From contig JACPUH010000021.1 in the NCBI GenBank assembly GCA_016192345.1, positions 1-58,522 on the forward strand: a DNA stretch of 58,522 nucleotides, written 5' to 3'. Position 1 is the first letter of the stretch; every line of letters starts with the position of its first letter. Under the pieces are notes generated by a model. It was not told the DNA's origin, made no database searches, and saw only the letters and a list, made by a program, of their open reading frames with translations. The DNA comes from Ignavibacteriales bacterium (GTDB taxonomy: Bacteria; Bacteroidota; Ignavibacteria; UBA10030). A program made the position numbers and the translations under genes. This document shows positions 1 through 8,964 of this stretch, piece after piece.

Positions 1-1
1 A

Positions 2-2494
2 GAAGAACTGGTCATCTACACCATGTCTCAGGGAACATTTCGGTTGGCTTACGAGGTGAACATACATCCCAATCTTGTCGAGTGGTACTCCTATATTATC
101 GACGCTGCGAACGGTCAGACTCTCAACAAGATTGCGCGCCATTGCTCGATAATACCAGAGAACACTGCGCGCACTTCGGTAACGGCGTACGAGTTCAAGT
201 TCGAACCGTCACAGTCTTCCAACGTGCTGGCTGGATCGTTTGCAGATGCGACCGCGCTGGACCTGAACGGAGTCTCAAAGACCATGAGAGTCTGGAATAA
301 CGGCTCCGGGACGTACTACATGGTTTGGGACTTGCCGAACCACAATGCCGGCCAATCACAGCTTCCCGATAATCCTGCCGGCGGCGGACTCACGATCTCT
401 GCAAACAACAAAGATCTCGACCAGAAGGTGCAGTTGGTTCACAATACCTCGCCTAACAATACATGGTCCGACCCGGCGGCGGTTTCCGCACACTATAACA
501 CAAAGCTGGCGTATGACTACTTCTCAAGCACTCATGCGCGCAAGGCGATCGACGATAAGGATGCCTCAATTATCTCGGTCACGCACGTAACATCCAGTGG
601 ACAGGCAATGGATAACGCCTACTGGAATGGCCGGGTGATGGCTTACGGGGACGGAGCAACTGACTTTAAGCCGCTCGCCGGCGGGCTTGATGTCTCGGGC
701 CATGAGATGACGCATGGGGTGATTCAGAACACGGCAAATCTTGTCTATCAGGGACAATCGGGAGCGTTGAATGAGTCGTTTGCGGATGTCTTCGGCGTGA
801 TGATCGATCGGTCGAATTACCTGATCGGTGAGGACATTATGAAGTCTTCCTCGAAGGTCGCACTCCGGGACCTTGCAGATCCGAAAAACCCTCAAATCCT
901 TGCTCCACAACCGGCGCACATGAATGAGTTCCAGAATCTTGGCGCCAACGAGGACAACGGAGGCGTGCACATCAACAGCGGAATTCCCAACAAGGCTGCC
1001 TACCATGTTATCACATCAGTGGGGCGTGCGAAGGCCGAGATCATTTACTACCGCGCGCTGAGCAAGTATCTGACAAAAAACAGTCAGTTCGGAGACTGCA
1101 GGAAGGCCGTGGTTCAGGCGGCGACGGATCTTGTTGGCCAATCCGGCATTACGAGCGCTGATGTTGCTGCGGTCAACTCAGCATTCGATGCCGTCGGGAT
1201 CACGACAACGACCGGAACCGGGTCCGGCGGGAACGAAATACCACCAGTGACCGGTGGTAAGCAGTACATTGCTTTCATGATTGAGAGTGGCCAGATCGGC
1301 TTGTTCGATCCATCGACCGGTCAGGCGGCCACGTTCAACAGCCCGGGCGCTGCGGCGCGGTCCGCGACCGGTGACCATTCCCAACTCTCGACAGGCTTCA
1401 GCGGCCAGAGAATCTGGTTCGTGAACCAAAGCAGGCAGCTGGCGCTTGTTGATATCGCGACCGGAAATGTGAGCAATTTCCCGCAGCTTCAAATCCAGCA
1501 GTCTGGTGACCTCTGGAATGCGTCGGTGTCGCCGGACGAAAATTATGTAACAATTTCGTCGGCGTACGCCAATGATCCAAATCTCTATATCTTCGACGGT
1601 ACACAACTCGGGAAAATCCCGCTTACCCCCGAGAGCACGCAGGACGGGATCAAGGTACAAACCATTCAGTACGCGGATGTCGTTTCCTGGTCTCCGAACC
1701 TCAACAAGCCAAAGATCGGTTTTGATGCATACAATCAGGTCGACGTCGGCACGACCGGCAAGGTCGGTTACTGGAGCGTCTATGAGATCGACTTCTCTGT
1801 CGGGAAGGTATTCGGTCTCATCAGTTCACAGCCAAGCAACGTCAGCATCGGGAACATCACCTACAGCAATACAAATCCCGATCTGGTCGCCTTCAACTAT
1901 ATTGATGCCACCGGGAAATTCGACACGTACGTGGGAAATTTTGACACGGGGGAGCTGAGGGCATTGAACATCCCGTCGTTTTCCATGAATGGAGCGGCAA
2001 TCACTGACGGAGAGCGACCAACGTTCTCCCCCAATGACGCCGTGCTGTGCTTTTCGAGCCCTAAGCTCAAAGCACTGCTTTTTTATGAGGCGGCGTCAGG
2101 ACAGCTTTCCTCTGCACCATTTCAGGTTGCCCTCTACAACCCGCGCTGGTTCACACAGGGTGGACAGGTTCCGAGCAGTGTCGAATCCGGGCAAATCGCG
2201 ACAACATTCCGTTTGTTCGACAACTACCCGAATCCGTTTAATCCCTCGACACGCATTGAGTACGAGCTGCCAACCAGATCCCATATTCACCTGGCCGTCT
2301 ACGACATCCTTGGCCAGCTGGTTCGCACGCTGGTCCATGCAGAGCAGTCGACCGGACGATTCAGCGCGGCCTGGGATGGGACGAACAACAGGGGCGTTCA
2401 GCTTGCTTCCGGCATGTACATCTATAGGCTGGAAGCAACAGAGGGGACAGGACGATCCACCGTACTTTCGCGGAAGATGCTGTTCTTAAAGTAG
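2..2494 (+). CDS. Secreted M4 (thermolysin-type) zinc metalloprotease with propeller-like region and T9SS sorting domain, 5'-truncated
   Basis: The reading frame is open from the left window edge, and the codons before the first ATG (base 23) read like the M4 propeptide (EELVIYT then RLAYEV), so the true start lies outside. Counting from that ATG, the zinc site HEMTH is at 227-231 with the third ligand Glu in NESFAD at about 251; the later VHINSG segment carries the M4 acid-base His. Residues of about 410-730 form repeated strand segments (for example SWSPN, TFSPND) resembling a TolB/WD40-type propeller. The last 90 residues contain NYPNPFNPS and end in a Lys-rich strand, a type A T9SS sorting domain. 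It is expected to be exported through the outer membrane and to hydrolyse extracellular protein. The family call is firm; the propeller call is by pattern only. Confidence 0.95.
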   Translation, partial: EELVIYTMSQGTFRLAYEVNIHPNLVEWYSYIIDAANGQTLNKIARHCSIIPENTARTSVTAYEFKFEPSQSSNVLAGSFADATALDLNGVSKTMRVWNNGSGTYYMVWDLPNHNAGQSQLPDNPAGGGLTISANNKDLDQKVQLVHNTSPNNTWSDPAAVSAHYNTKLAYDYFSSTHARKAIDDKDASIISVTHVTSSGQAMDNAYWNGRVMAYGDGATDFKPLAGGLDVSGHEMTHGVIQNTANLVYQGQSGALNESFADVFGVMIDRSNYLIGEDIMKSSSKVALRDLADPKNPQILAPQPAHMNEFQNLGANEDNGGVHINSGIPNKAAYHVITSVGRAKAEIIYYRALSKYLTKNSQFGDCRKAVVQAATDLVGQSGITSADVAAVNSAFDAVGITTTTGTGSGGNEIPPVTGGKQYIAFMIESGQIGLFDPSTGQAATFNSPGAAARSATGDHSQLSTGFSGQRIWFVNQSRQLALVDIATGNVSNFPQLQIQQSGDLWNASVSPDENYVTISSAYANDPNLYIFDGTQLGKIPLTPESTQDGIKVQTIQYADVVSWSPNLNKPKIGFDAYNQVDVGTTGKVGYWSVYEIDFSVGKVFGLISSQPSNVSIGNITYSNTNPDLVAFNYIDATGKFDTYVGNFDTGELRALNIPSFSMNGAAITDGERPTFSPNDAVLCFSSPKLKALLFYEAASGQLSSAPFQVALYNPRWFTQGGQVPSSVESGQIATTFRLFDNYPNPFNPSTRIEYELPTRSHIHLAVYDILGQLVRTLVHAEQSTGRFSAAWDGTNNRGVQLASGMYIYRLEATEGTGRSTVLSRKMLFLK

Positions 2495-2567
2495 GTCACA
2501 GGACCCGAAGCTCGCCGCTCAGCAAGGAATTCGTACATCCATTCGCTGCCAGTCCATGGAGGACCCG

Positions 2568-4145
2568 ATGAGGAAGCTCTCCCTTCTCGTTACCGTTATT
2601 ATCACGCTGGAGCAATCACTGGCACAATTCAATGTTCTCGTGAATGACTTCCCTGTGAGCGAAGTGATCAATGCGAGCGTGTATCGCCCTGCGCTGGCGG
2701 CTGCCCCCAACGGATCGTACGCCGTGACTTGGGGCGACGAGCGTTATGGCAATACGAATCGGGCAAGTGGAGCGGGGAATATCTTCGGCCGGATCATCGG
2801 TTCGAATGGTGCTCCTCTGACCGCTAACTTCAGGGTCGACGATATAGCCGCCAACACGTACTATACGGACCACTGGATATTCTTCAGCTCACCGCTGTTC
2901 CTGCCAGCGGGGCAGCTTGTGGTTGTCTGGCATGTCAACGGAGCGAGTGGTATAGGCGGGATTCAGGCGAACGATGTGTATTACACAGCATTCAACGGCT
3001 CAACGGGCGCTCGTCTCGGGGCTGGTGTTCAACTCAACATGGCCGGCAATACGACGGGCGGCCACGCAACAAAACCGAATGTCGCCTATCGGCCACCTTC
3101 GACTTTTCTCGCCGTGTATGAATACTCCAAAAACGGAAACAATATCGGCGGGACCCTTGTCGACGTCAACAGCGGAGCCCGGATTGGCGACGCGTTTGAA
3201 ATGAGCGACAATGCGTTCAACGCCCGGATCTATCCCCATGTCACCAGCAATGGCAACTACACTGTTTGCGTCTGGACTGACGGACGGACAGACACTCAAC
3301 TAGGCGATATCTACTCAGAGCGAATCGTTGGCAATAATCTCGCCAGCACGAATGTGAAGGTGAACGACGACCCGGCAGGAGGGTACAACCAGTACGCCCG
3401 TGTTGCCATGGATGCTCAGGGGAACTATGTGGTGGTATGGATCGATGCGCGCTCCAGTTCATTCGGCGATCTTTATGCGCAGCGTTTCGATCCCCAGGGA
3501 AACCGCATTGGAACTAATTTCAAGTTGACGAAAAGCAACTCCCTGCTTCACGAATATCCTCCCGGCATTTCCATGAAAAGCGACGGCTCATTCGTTGTGA
3601 CGTGGGCGGATTCCGTCAGGCAGGTGGGGAAGAATTGGAGCATCAAGACCCGGTTTTTCGGATCGACCGGCCAACCGCTCTCAGACATCATCGAGGTAAC
3701 GAACGCGCCGTCTCTACAGCCGGATGTGAAGATTGGGCCGACGGGGACGATTTATTACGCATGGCTTGATGGACGGGAGAACGCTACCCTGGGACGTATT
3801 TACTCAAAGATCTATTCCGGATTTCCCATCACGGCAATTGAAGAGAGTCATGCACCGTTGTTGTTTAGTCTGGAACAGAACTATCCTAATCCGTTCAATC
3901 CGAGCGCGACGATCCGCTTCACCCTCCCGATCGCAGCCAGCGTGACGCTGAAAGTGTATGATGTCCTTGGACGCGAGGTGGCGGAGCTCGTGAATCAGGC
4001 TCTCGGAGCTGGTGTGTTCACCTACAGGTTCGATGCGGCAACGTTGGCAGGTGGTTCATATTACTGCCGAATGACCGCGATGGGTGTTGAGAATGGAAAG
4101 GGACGAACCTTCAGTGCAGTGAGGAAGCTTGTTCTCATGAAGTAA
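2568..4145 (+). CDS. Exported protein with WxDxR repeats and a T9SS sorting domain
   Basis: The chosen ATG follows GGAGG by five bases and starts a clear Sec signal (MRKLSLLVTVIITLEQSLAQ); an in-frame ATG four codons upstream overlaps that ribosome site. The body is built of four or five repeats of about 60-100 residues, each with a core like VVVWIDARS followed by GD(I/L)YAQRF and a Gly-rich turn, a beta-rich pattern common in secreted FCB proteins of unknown function. The C-terminal 85 residues carry NYPNPFNPS and the FlgD-like Ig fold of type A T9SS sorting signals. It follows the M4 protease by about 70 bp on the same strand, so both may be co-expressed cargo. No catalytic motif was seen; role unknown (binding or structural). 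Confidence 0.85.
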   Translation: MRKLSLLVTVIITLEQSLAQFNVLVNDFPVSEVINASVYRPALAAAPNGSYAVTWGDERYGNTNRASGAGNIFGRIIGSNGAPLTANFRVDDIAANTYYTDHWIFFSSPLFLPAGQLVVVWHVNGASGIGGIQANDVYYTAFNGSTGARLGAGVQLNMAGNTTGGHATKPNVAYRPPSTFLAVYEYSKNGNNIGGTLVDVNSGARIGDAFEMSDNAFNARIYPHVTSNGNYTVCVWTDGRTDTQLGDIYSERIVGNNLASTNVKVNDDPAGGYNQYARVAMDAQGNYVVVWIDARSSSFGDLYAQRFDPQGNRIGTNFKLTKSNSLLHEYPPGISMKSDGSFVVTWADSVRQVGKNWSIKTRFFGSTGQPLSDIIEVTNAPSLQPDVKIGPTGTIYYAWLDGRENATLGRIYSKIYSGFPITAIEESHAPLLFSLEQNYPNPFNPSATIRFTLPIAASVTLKVYDVLGREVAELVNQALGAGVFTYRFDAATLAGGSYYCRMTAMGVENGKGRTFSAVRKLVLMK

Positions 4146-4349
4146 GTTTTGGTGCTTTGTACATTCCCACAGGGCATTACGAGAGGAACTATCGGACGGA
4201 CAACCGGTAATCTTGAAGTCCTTGTTTCCTCAACTCTGTGCGCTACCTTATGGTCGTGGGCTACGCAGTCGGGGGAAAACTCAGGACTACGGGAACATTT
4301 CTTCGTCTCCTGCGTCATGAGAATATTCTTCCCATTCCAAAGAGCCGCT

Positions 4350-5345
4350 ATGAATCGCTTCGTGATCTTTTTTTTCATTCTTGTCCCCACATTGCTTATC
4401 GGACAAGAAAAGCCTTCTTTGCAACAAGAAGATCGGGTGAGGATCGCGGAAGCATTCCGACTTGCGGAATGGGTCGGAAATACGGTCTGGGAGAACTGGG
4501 ACAAGGCCCCTTTTGCATTCCTGCTGGTGACACCGGAGTATGAGTTTCTACTCCATCACCCCAATCCCTTCCCCGATTTTTCCCCGCTCGGATACGACGA
4601 ACTTCTGAAAAGTGAAGTCCATTACCGGAAGCGTGTCTATTCGCCACAACTTCTCGCAACGTTTCCGGCGGTGAACGGAGAGCAGACCATCGTGATCGGT
4701 CAGGCAGGGAACACGATGGCGAAAAGCTCGACCCCCTGGGTCGTTGTGGCCCTGCACGAACATTTTCACCAACTCCAATATGCGCGTCCGGACTATTACC
4801 CTGATGTTGAAAAACTTCAACTCTCCCGCGGCGAACAGTCCGGCATGTGGATGTTGAACTATCCGTTCCCTTACGATTCCACCGTCGTTACGACGGCATT
4901 TTCCAGGCTTTGTTCCCTGCTCGCCTCCGCTCTCAAAGCGCGTGAAGGAGAATCATTGAGAAGTGAGGTGGACCGGTATCTTGAGGCCAGGAGGGACTTC
5001 AAAAACCTTTTAAAAGAAGATGATTATCGATACTTTTCCTTCCAGCTCTGGCAGGAGGGGATCGCCCGGTACACCGAATATCGGGTCGCCGGTCTTGCTT
5101 CAAAGGGTTATGTTCCTTCAAGTGAATTTCAGGAACTCCCCGACTTCACGCCGTTTGACTCCGTTTCCGAGAGTTTACGAAAGGGGATTGTCGATATCCT
5201 TCCCACATTAAATCTTGCAGAATCCAAGCGATCTGTCTTCTATCCTTTCGGCGCGGCGGAGGGGCTTCTCCTCGATATCGTCAATCCCGGATGGCAGAGG
5301 GAGTATTTTCAGGAGAAGTTCGACCTGGAAAAGTATTTTCGATAA
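4350..5345 (+). CDS. Exported putative zincin (HEHFH motif), unknown family
   Basis: The start was placed at the Met that opens a hydrophobic signal peptide (MNRFVIFFFILVPTLLIGQ), about 331 residues in total; a Met 11 residues upstream is also possible and longer starts lack a signal. The segment VVALHEHFHQLQYA contains HExxH in a helical context, as in gluzincin-type peptidases. The Glu in GIARYTEYRV, over 100 residues later, is a possible third zinc ligand. I do not recognise the family. The gene stands alone between a T9SS cargo gene and a WYL regulator. It is probably periplasmic or surface-exposed; peptidase activity is inferred from the motif only. Confidence 0.7.
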   Translation: MNRFVIFFFILVPTLLIGQEKPSLQQEDRVRIAEAFRLAEWVGNTVWENWDKAPFAFLLVTPEYEFLLHHPNPFPDFSPLGYDELLKSEVHYRKRVYSPQLLATFPAVNGEQTIVIGQAGNTMAKSSTPWVVVALHEHFHQLQYARPDYYPDVEKLQLSRGEQSGMWMLNYPFPYDSTVVTTAFSRLCSLLASALKAREGESLRSEVDRYLEARRDFKNLLKEDDYRYFSFQLWQEGIARYTEYRVAGLASKGYVPSSEFQELPDFTPFDSVSESLRKGIVDILPTLNLAESKRSVFYPFGAAEGLLLDIVNPGWQREYFQEKFDLEKYFR

Positions 5346-5486
5346 ACTCCCCCTGGCATTCTTCCTTTTCTCCTCGTATACTCTCCGCATCAGCCTACCA
5401 CCGCCTAAGTCCTATTAACAATAAATGTGTAGTATTTTTCTATTTGGATCTGAGACTCTCGAAACGCTAGGTGTGAACCGAAAATC

Positions 5487-6440
5487 GTGAACCGCACCGA
5501 CCGACTTCTCGCCATCGTCCTGGAACTTCAGGGAAAGGGAACCGTCACCGCAGAGAAACTGGCGGAGACGTTCAGCGTCACGAAACGGACGATCTACCGC
5601 GACGTCGACGCCCTCTCAGAGGCAGGTGTCCCCGTTGCCGCTGAACCCGGCGTCGGGTACTCCCTCGTCGAAGGCTACTTCCTCCCCCCCGTCAACTTCA
5701 CGAATGAAGAAGCGATCATGCTGCTCCTGGGAACGGATTTCATCTCGCAAAGTTTTGGTCGGGAGTACGGTGAGAGCGCCTCAGCCGCAGGAAGGAAGAT
5801 TGAAGCGCTGCTTTCTCCATCCATGCGGAAAGAGGTGCAGGAACTCAAGCGCAGTATGCGATTCCTTTCGATGGGCCAAACGGGCAAGGGGCATGAATTG
5901 GAGATTCTCAGACAAGTTCGCCGCGCCCTCATCGAACGCAAAACCATTCGCTTCACTTACTACAAGCGGTATGCACAAAACAACGAAGGCCCGCTGACGC
6001 GGGAAGTCGACCCTTATCTCCTGACGAATATCAGCGGCAACTGGTTGTGCGGCGGATACGACCACTTGCGCAAAGCGACCCGAAGCTTTCGCCTCAGCCG
6101 CTTCGAAAAGCTCGAAATCACCAACCGTTCGTTCATCCGGCCCAGGCATTTCCTCAAAGCATTCAGCTCCGGCGAGGGGTTTACCATAACCGTCAAGGCT
6201 CTTTTCCACCCCGGGGTCGCACGCTGGGTGCTCGAATCAAGACCTTTCTTCCTGGCCTCCCACCGCGAATCCGCGAAGGGTCTTCTCGTCACACTCAGGG
6301 GAAATAATGAGGAACAGATCCTGCAATGGCTCCTCAGTTGGGGGTCCCGGGTGAAAGTCCTTTCCCCGGAATCGATCCGGACAAAACTCGCGTCGGAAGC
6401 CGAGCATGTGCTTGCCTCGCATCGATCCCGTCAATCGTAG
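5487..6440 (+). CDS. YafY-type transcriptional regulator, HTH_11 plus WYL domain
   Basis: It is about 317 aa from a GTG start. Residues 1-60 form a DeoR/HTH_11 winged helix with the recognition segment VTKRTIYRDVDALSEAG, nearly the family consensus. The middle (about 135-235) is a WYL-type ligand-binding domain with FTYYKR, the REVDPYLL core and SFRLSRFEKLEI; the tail is a WCX-like domain. These proteins are cytoplasmic regulators that sense a small molecule or nucleic acid and commonly control adjacent genes. The following gene is an SDR reductase 275 bp downstream, beyond a repeat-rich gap, so its targets cannot be told from this sequence. Family assignment is firm; ligand unknown. Confidence 0.92.
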   Translation: MNRTDRLLAIVLELQGKGTVTAEKLAETFSVTKRTIYRDVDALSEAGVPVAAEPGVGYSLVEGYFLPPVNFTNEEAIMLLLGTDFISQSFGREYGESASAAGRKIEALLSPSMRKEVQELKRSMRFLSMGQTGKGHELEILRQVRRALIERKTIRFTYYKRYAQNNEGPLTREVDPYLLTNISGNWLCGGYDHLRKATRSFRLSRFEKLEITNRSFIRPRHFLKAFSSGEGFTITVKALFHPGVARWVLESRPFFLASHRESAKGLLVTLRGNNEEQILQWLLSWGSRVKVLSPESIRTKLASEAEHVLASHRSRQS

Positions 6441-6466
6441 TCCTGCAAAAATCACAAGCAAAAATA

Positions 6467-6577
6467 TAACGCGGAGTGACGCCGAGAAGACACCGAGGAC
6501 CGCAGAGGAAAAAAGACAAAACCTCAGCGGAGCTTCGGCTTTTCTCAGTGTTTCTCCTTACCTGCCGGCAGGCAGGT
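6467..6577. repeat. Dispersed intergenic repeat, GCGGAG/CACCGAGG type, with palindromic core
   Basis: The stretch reads gcggagtgacgccgag, then caccgaggaccgcagagg, followed by opposite-sense parts (ctcagcgg, ctcagtg) and a hairpin ACCTGCC-GGCA-GGCAGGT at 6560-6577. Short purine-rich units of this kind recur in several gaps of this window and are widespread in environmental bacterial genomes. The gap 6441-6715 has no gene. Confidence 0.7.
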
Positions 6578-6655
6578 GTGATATGTTTCTTACGGAGCAA
6601 AAACATGCTGACATAAGGTTGTCACTCTCGATGTGTATCTTGCACAAGAAAAAGC

Positions 6656-6700
6656 ATAACTCAGAGGGACACCGAGATGGCACCGAGTTTCACTGAGAAC
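6656..6700. repeat. Second copy of the CACCGAG-type repeat
   Basis: Units such as ctcagagggacaccgagatggcaccgag and cactgag match the upstream repeat. It contains an ATG in frame with the following SDR gene, which would wrongly extend that protein by 13 residues of repeat-derived sequence. Confidence 0.65.
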
Positions 6701-6715
6701 AAAAATAAAACTATT

Positions 6716-7690
6716 ATGAAATCTCTTGAGGGAACAATTGCGCTCGTAGCGGGAGCCACACGGGGTGCGGGGCGAGGTATCGCGGTGGCTTTGGGGGAAG
6801 CCGGGGCGACCGTGTACTGCACCGGCCGAAGCACGCGTGGAAAACCAATCACAAAAAAACGGAAAGTGTCTTCCGTCTTCCAGACGGAGGGGCGACCGGA
6901 GACAATCGATGAGACGGCGGAAATGGTGAACGCCCACGGGGGAAAAGGAATCGCTGTCCAAACCGACCATACGGACGAACAGCAGGTAAAGAAACTTTTC
7001 GCCCGCATCAAACGGGAACAAGGGGGGCTGGATATCCTCGTGAATGACATTTGGGGAGGGGACTCCCTGACGGAATGGGGAAAACCGTTCTGGAAACTCG
7101 ACCTGAACAAAGGATTTGCCATGATGCAACGGGCAATCTTCTCCCATATCATCACCAGCCGGTATGGGGTGCCGCTGATGCTCGGACGGCCCGGCGGACT
7201 CCTGGTCGAGATCACCGACGGCAACCAGGCATATTACCGCGGAACACTCTTTTATGATTTTGTGAAGATGTCGGTCATCCGGCTGGCGTTTGCCATGGCG
7301 CATGAGTTAAAAGGTAAACGAATTACAGCTCTTGCCGTCACACCGGGATTTCTCCGGTCCGAAACGATGCTGGAGCACTTCGGCGTCACGGAGCAGAACT
7401 GGCGGGAAGGAGCAAAGAAAGATCCCAATTTCATTGCATCGGAATCGCCGATGTTTGTCGGGCGTGCCATCGCCGCGCTGGCCGCGGATCGGAATGTGTT
7501 TTCAAAATCCGGTAAGGTCTTCAGCTCCTGGCAATTATCCGATGAATACGGCTTCACCGATGCCGACGGTCAACGACCGCATTGGGGGAGATATATCCAT
7601 TCCTCAAAGAACAAAGCATTGATTGCATTTCAGAAGGAATTCTCCGCTTCCCATCACGCATACCTTCAGGCGTTTTCGGAGAGCGTATGA
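6716..7690 (+). CDS. Short-chain dehydrogenase/reductase (SDR)
   Basis: The ATG was chosen because it opens directly onto the first Rossmann strand (IALVAGATRGAGRG, the TGxxxGxG nucleotide motif); the earlier in-frame ATG lies inside a dispersed repeat. The protein is about 324 aa, longer than the 250-aa norm, with a C-terminal extension of about 60 residues. The catalytic YxxxK is present in FYDFVK; the usual catalytic Ser before it appears to be replaced in VEITDG. The CTGRSTRGK segment after strand 2 suggests NADPH preference (basic residues). It is a cytoplasmic oxidoreductase of unknown substrate. Its stop overlaps the next ATG (ATGA), so it is translationally coupled to the DUF1801 gene and then tag. 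Confidence 0.9.
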   Translation: MKSLEGTIALVAGATRGAGRGIAVALGEAGATVYCTGRSTRGKPITKKRKVSSVFQTEGRPETIDETAEMVNAHGGKGIAVQTDHTDEQQVKKLFARIKREQGGLDILVNDIWGGDSLTEWGKPFWKLDLNKGFAMMQRAIFSHIITSRYGVPLMLGRPGGLLVEITDGNQAYYRGTLFYDFVKMSVIRLAFAMAHELKGKRITALAVTPGFLRSETMLEHFGVTEQNWREGAKKDPNFIASESPMFVGRAIAALAADRNVFSKSGKVFSSWQLSDEYGFTDADGQRPHWGRYIHSSKNKALIAFQKEFSASHHAYLQAFSESV

Positions 7691-8082
7691 AAAGAATGAA
7701 GCCAACTCTCCCGGTGGAGAAGTATCTCCAACGCTTTCCATTGAACATCCGGGACATCGTGAACCTTCTCCGCTCACGAATGAAGGAAGCGGAGTCCGGC
7801 ATGATAGAACGGGTCTATCCCGGATGGAATGTCATCGGGTATCGCGTCTCGGTACAGAGATCGTCAGTCTACATCGGCTTCATCGCCCCGTATGAGAACC
7901 GGGTCGTCATCGGGTTTGAGTACGGCATGCTGCTGTCCGACCCACACAGGGTTCTCGAGGGGAGCGGAAAGCAGGTTCGTTGGATCACTTGCCCCTCCAA
8001 AAAAGTGCCAAAACGCTCAATTTTGATGCCGCTTATCTTGGAAGCGGTTTCCATTGCAAAAGAGAGAAGGAACAACCGTTGA
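7687..8082 (+). CDS. DUF1801 (YdhG-like) small protein
   Basis: It is 131 aa, starting at the ATG that overlaps the SDR stop. The sequence shows the DUF1801 layout: an N-terminal helix with VEKYLQRFPLNIRDIVNLLRS, a central VIGYRVS strand region and a C-terminal helical end with a conserved KVP segment. Proteins of this family are small cytoplasmic alpha/beta folds, some called iron-chaperone-like, with no settled function. It sits between an SDR and a DNA-repair glycosylase and overlaps both (ATGA and TGATG), so the three form one transcription unit. The family call is moderately sure; no function is claimed. Confidence 0.75.
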   Translation: MKRMKPTLPVEKYLQRFPLNIRDIVNLLRSRMKEAESGMIERVYPGWNVIGYRVSVQRSSVYIGFIAPYENRVVIGFEYGMLLSDPHRVLEGSGKQVRWITCPSKKVPKRSILMPLILEAVSIAKERRNNR

Positions 8083-8687
8083 TGAAACAAGCGAAAAACC
8101 GTTGCACTTGGTGCGGAACGGACCCGCTGTACATTGTGTACCACGACCGGGAGTGGGGAGTGCCTGTGCACGACGACAGGAAGCTGTTCGAGATGTTGAT
8201 TCTGGAGGGGGCGCAGGCCGGCCTGAGCTGGATTACCATTCTCCGCAAGCGGGAGAATTACCGGAAAGCCTTCGATCACTTCGATGCAAAGAAGGTTGCT
8301 GGTTATGACGGGAAAAAAGTCAGGGCCTTGCTGCACAATGAAGGGATCATCCGGAACAGGCTCAAAATCACCGCTGCCATTGGAAACGCCAAGGCATTTC
8401 TCGCCGTGCAGAAAGAGTTCGGGACGTTTGACGCTTATCTCTGGCAGTTTGTCGGCGGCAAACAGAAAATCAACCGCTGGAGGACGCTGAAAGAGATCAC
8501 CCCGACCACTCCCGAATCGGACGCGATGAACAAGGATTTGAAAAAACGCGGATTCAAGTTCGTCGGATCGACGATTTGTTATGCCTTCATGCAGGCATGC
8601 GGACTGGTGAATGATCACCTGGTTTCCTGTTTTCGATATCATGCCACTGAGGCACAGAGATCACGGGGGAAAAAATACAAATCCTAA
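8082..8687 (+). CDS. tag: DNA-3-methyladenine glycosylase I
   Basis: It removes 3-methyladenine from alkylated DNA in base excision repair. The 201-residue protein matches E. coli Tag almost throughout: CTWCGTDPLYIVYHDREWG at the start, LEGAQAGLSWITILRKRENY (helix-hairpin-helix core) and KKRGFKFVGSTICYAFMQA. The zinc ligands are visible: Cys8, His21, and His and Cys in NDHLVSCF. The start at the TGATG overlap with the upstream gene gives the standard Tag N-terminus. Oddity: after SCFRYH the last 14 residues (ATEAQRSRGKKYKS) are encoded by a dispersed repeat, so the natural C-terminus has been replaced or extended by repeat insertion; all catalytic parts precede it. Confidence 0.97.
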   Translation: MKQAKNRCTWCGTDPLYIVYHDREWGVPVHDDRKLFEMLILEGAQAGLSWITILRKRENYRKAFDHFDAKKVAGYDGKKVRALLHNEGIIRNRLKITAAIGNAKAFLAVQKEFGTFDAYLWQFVGGKQKINRWRTLKEITPTTPESDAMNKDLKKRGFKFVGSTICYAFMQACGLVNDHLVSCFRYHATEAQRSRGKKYKS

Positions 8688-8705
8688 ATTCCAAAATCCA
8701 AATCA
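8642..8705. repeat. Dispersed repeat at the 3' end of tag
   Basis: The unit cactgaggcacagagatcacggg is of the same purine-rich family as 6467-6577, followed by the AAATTCCAAAATCC type of run common in repeat tracts. It supplies the last codons and stop of tag. Confidence 0.6.
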
Positions 8706-8775
8706 TCAAAGATTCCTCTATGAACTCAGCGTCTCTATGGCAATTCTTTTCGTAACTGCTCAGCATTTTATTTTA

Positions 8776-8914
8776 CCACCGATGGCACACGGATGCACAC
8801 CGATACATGCAAGAAGATTAAATCGCCCCTGAATCAGGGGAATTCAACATAACAAAAGAATAAGGCGCGTACGGTAGTACATCGGTGTCAATCGGTGCGC
8901 CATCCGTGGTTCGA
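8776..8914. repeat. Miniature inverted-repeat-like element between tag and a VOC gene
   Basis: The left arm (8776-8809) reads ccaccgatggcacacggatg then cacaccgat. The right arm (8878-8914), reverse complemented, reads accacggatggcgcaccgat then tgacaccgat, so the arms form imperfect inverted repeats of about 33 bp. Between them at 8826-8840 is the perfect palindrome CCCCTGA-A-TCAGGGG. There is no coding sequence inside. The arrangement resembles a non-autonomous MITE; no flanking target duplication was recognised. Confidence 0.55.
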
Positions 8915-8964
8915 TAGCTGAGTAGTAACTTCTTTTCGATCTATCATGAAAGGAGATATGACGT

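Noticed and set aside
6467..6577. CRISPR-like array
   Set aside because: The repeat units are irregular in length and orientation, without equal spacers or cas genes.
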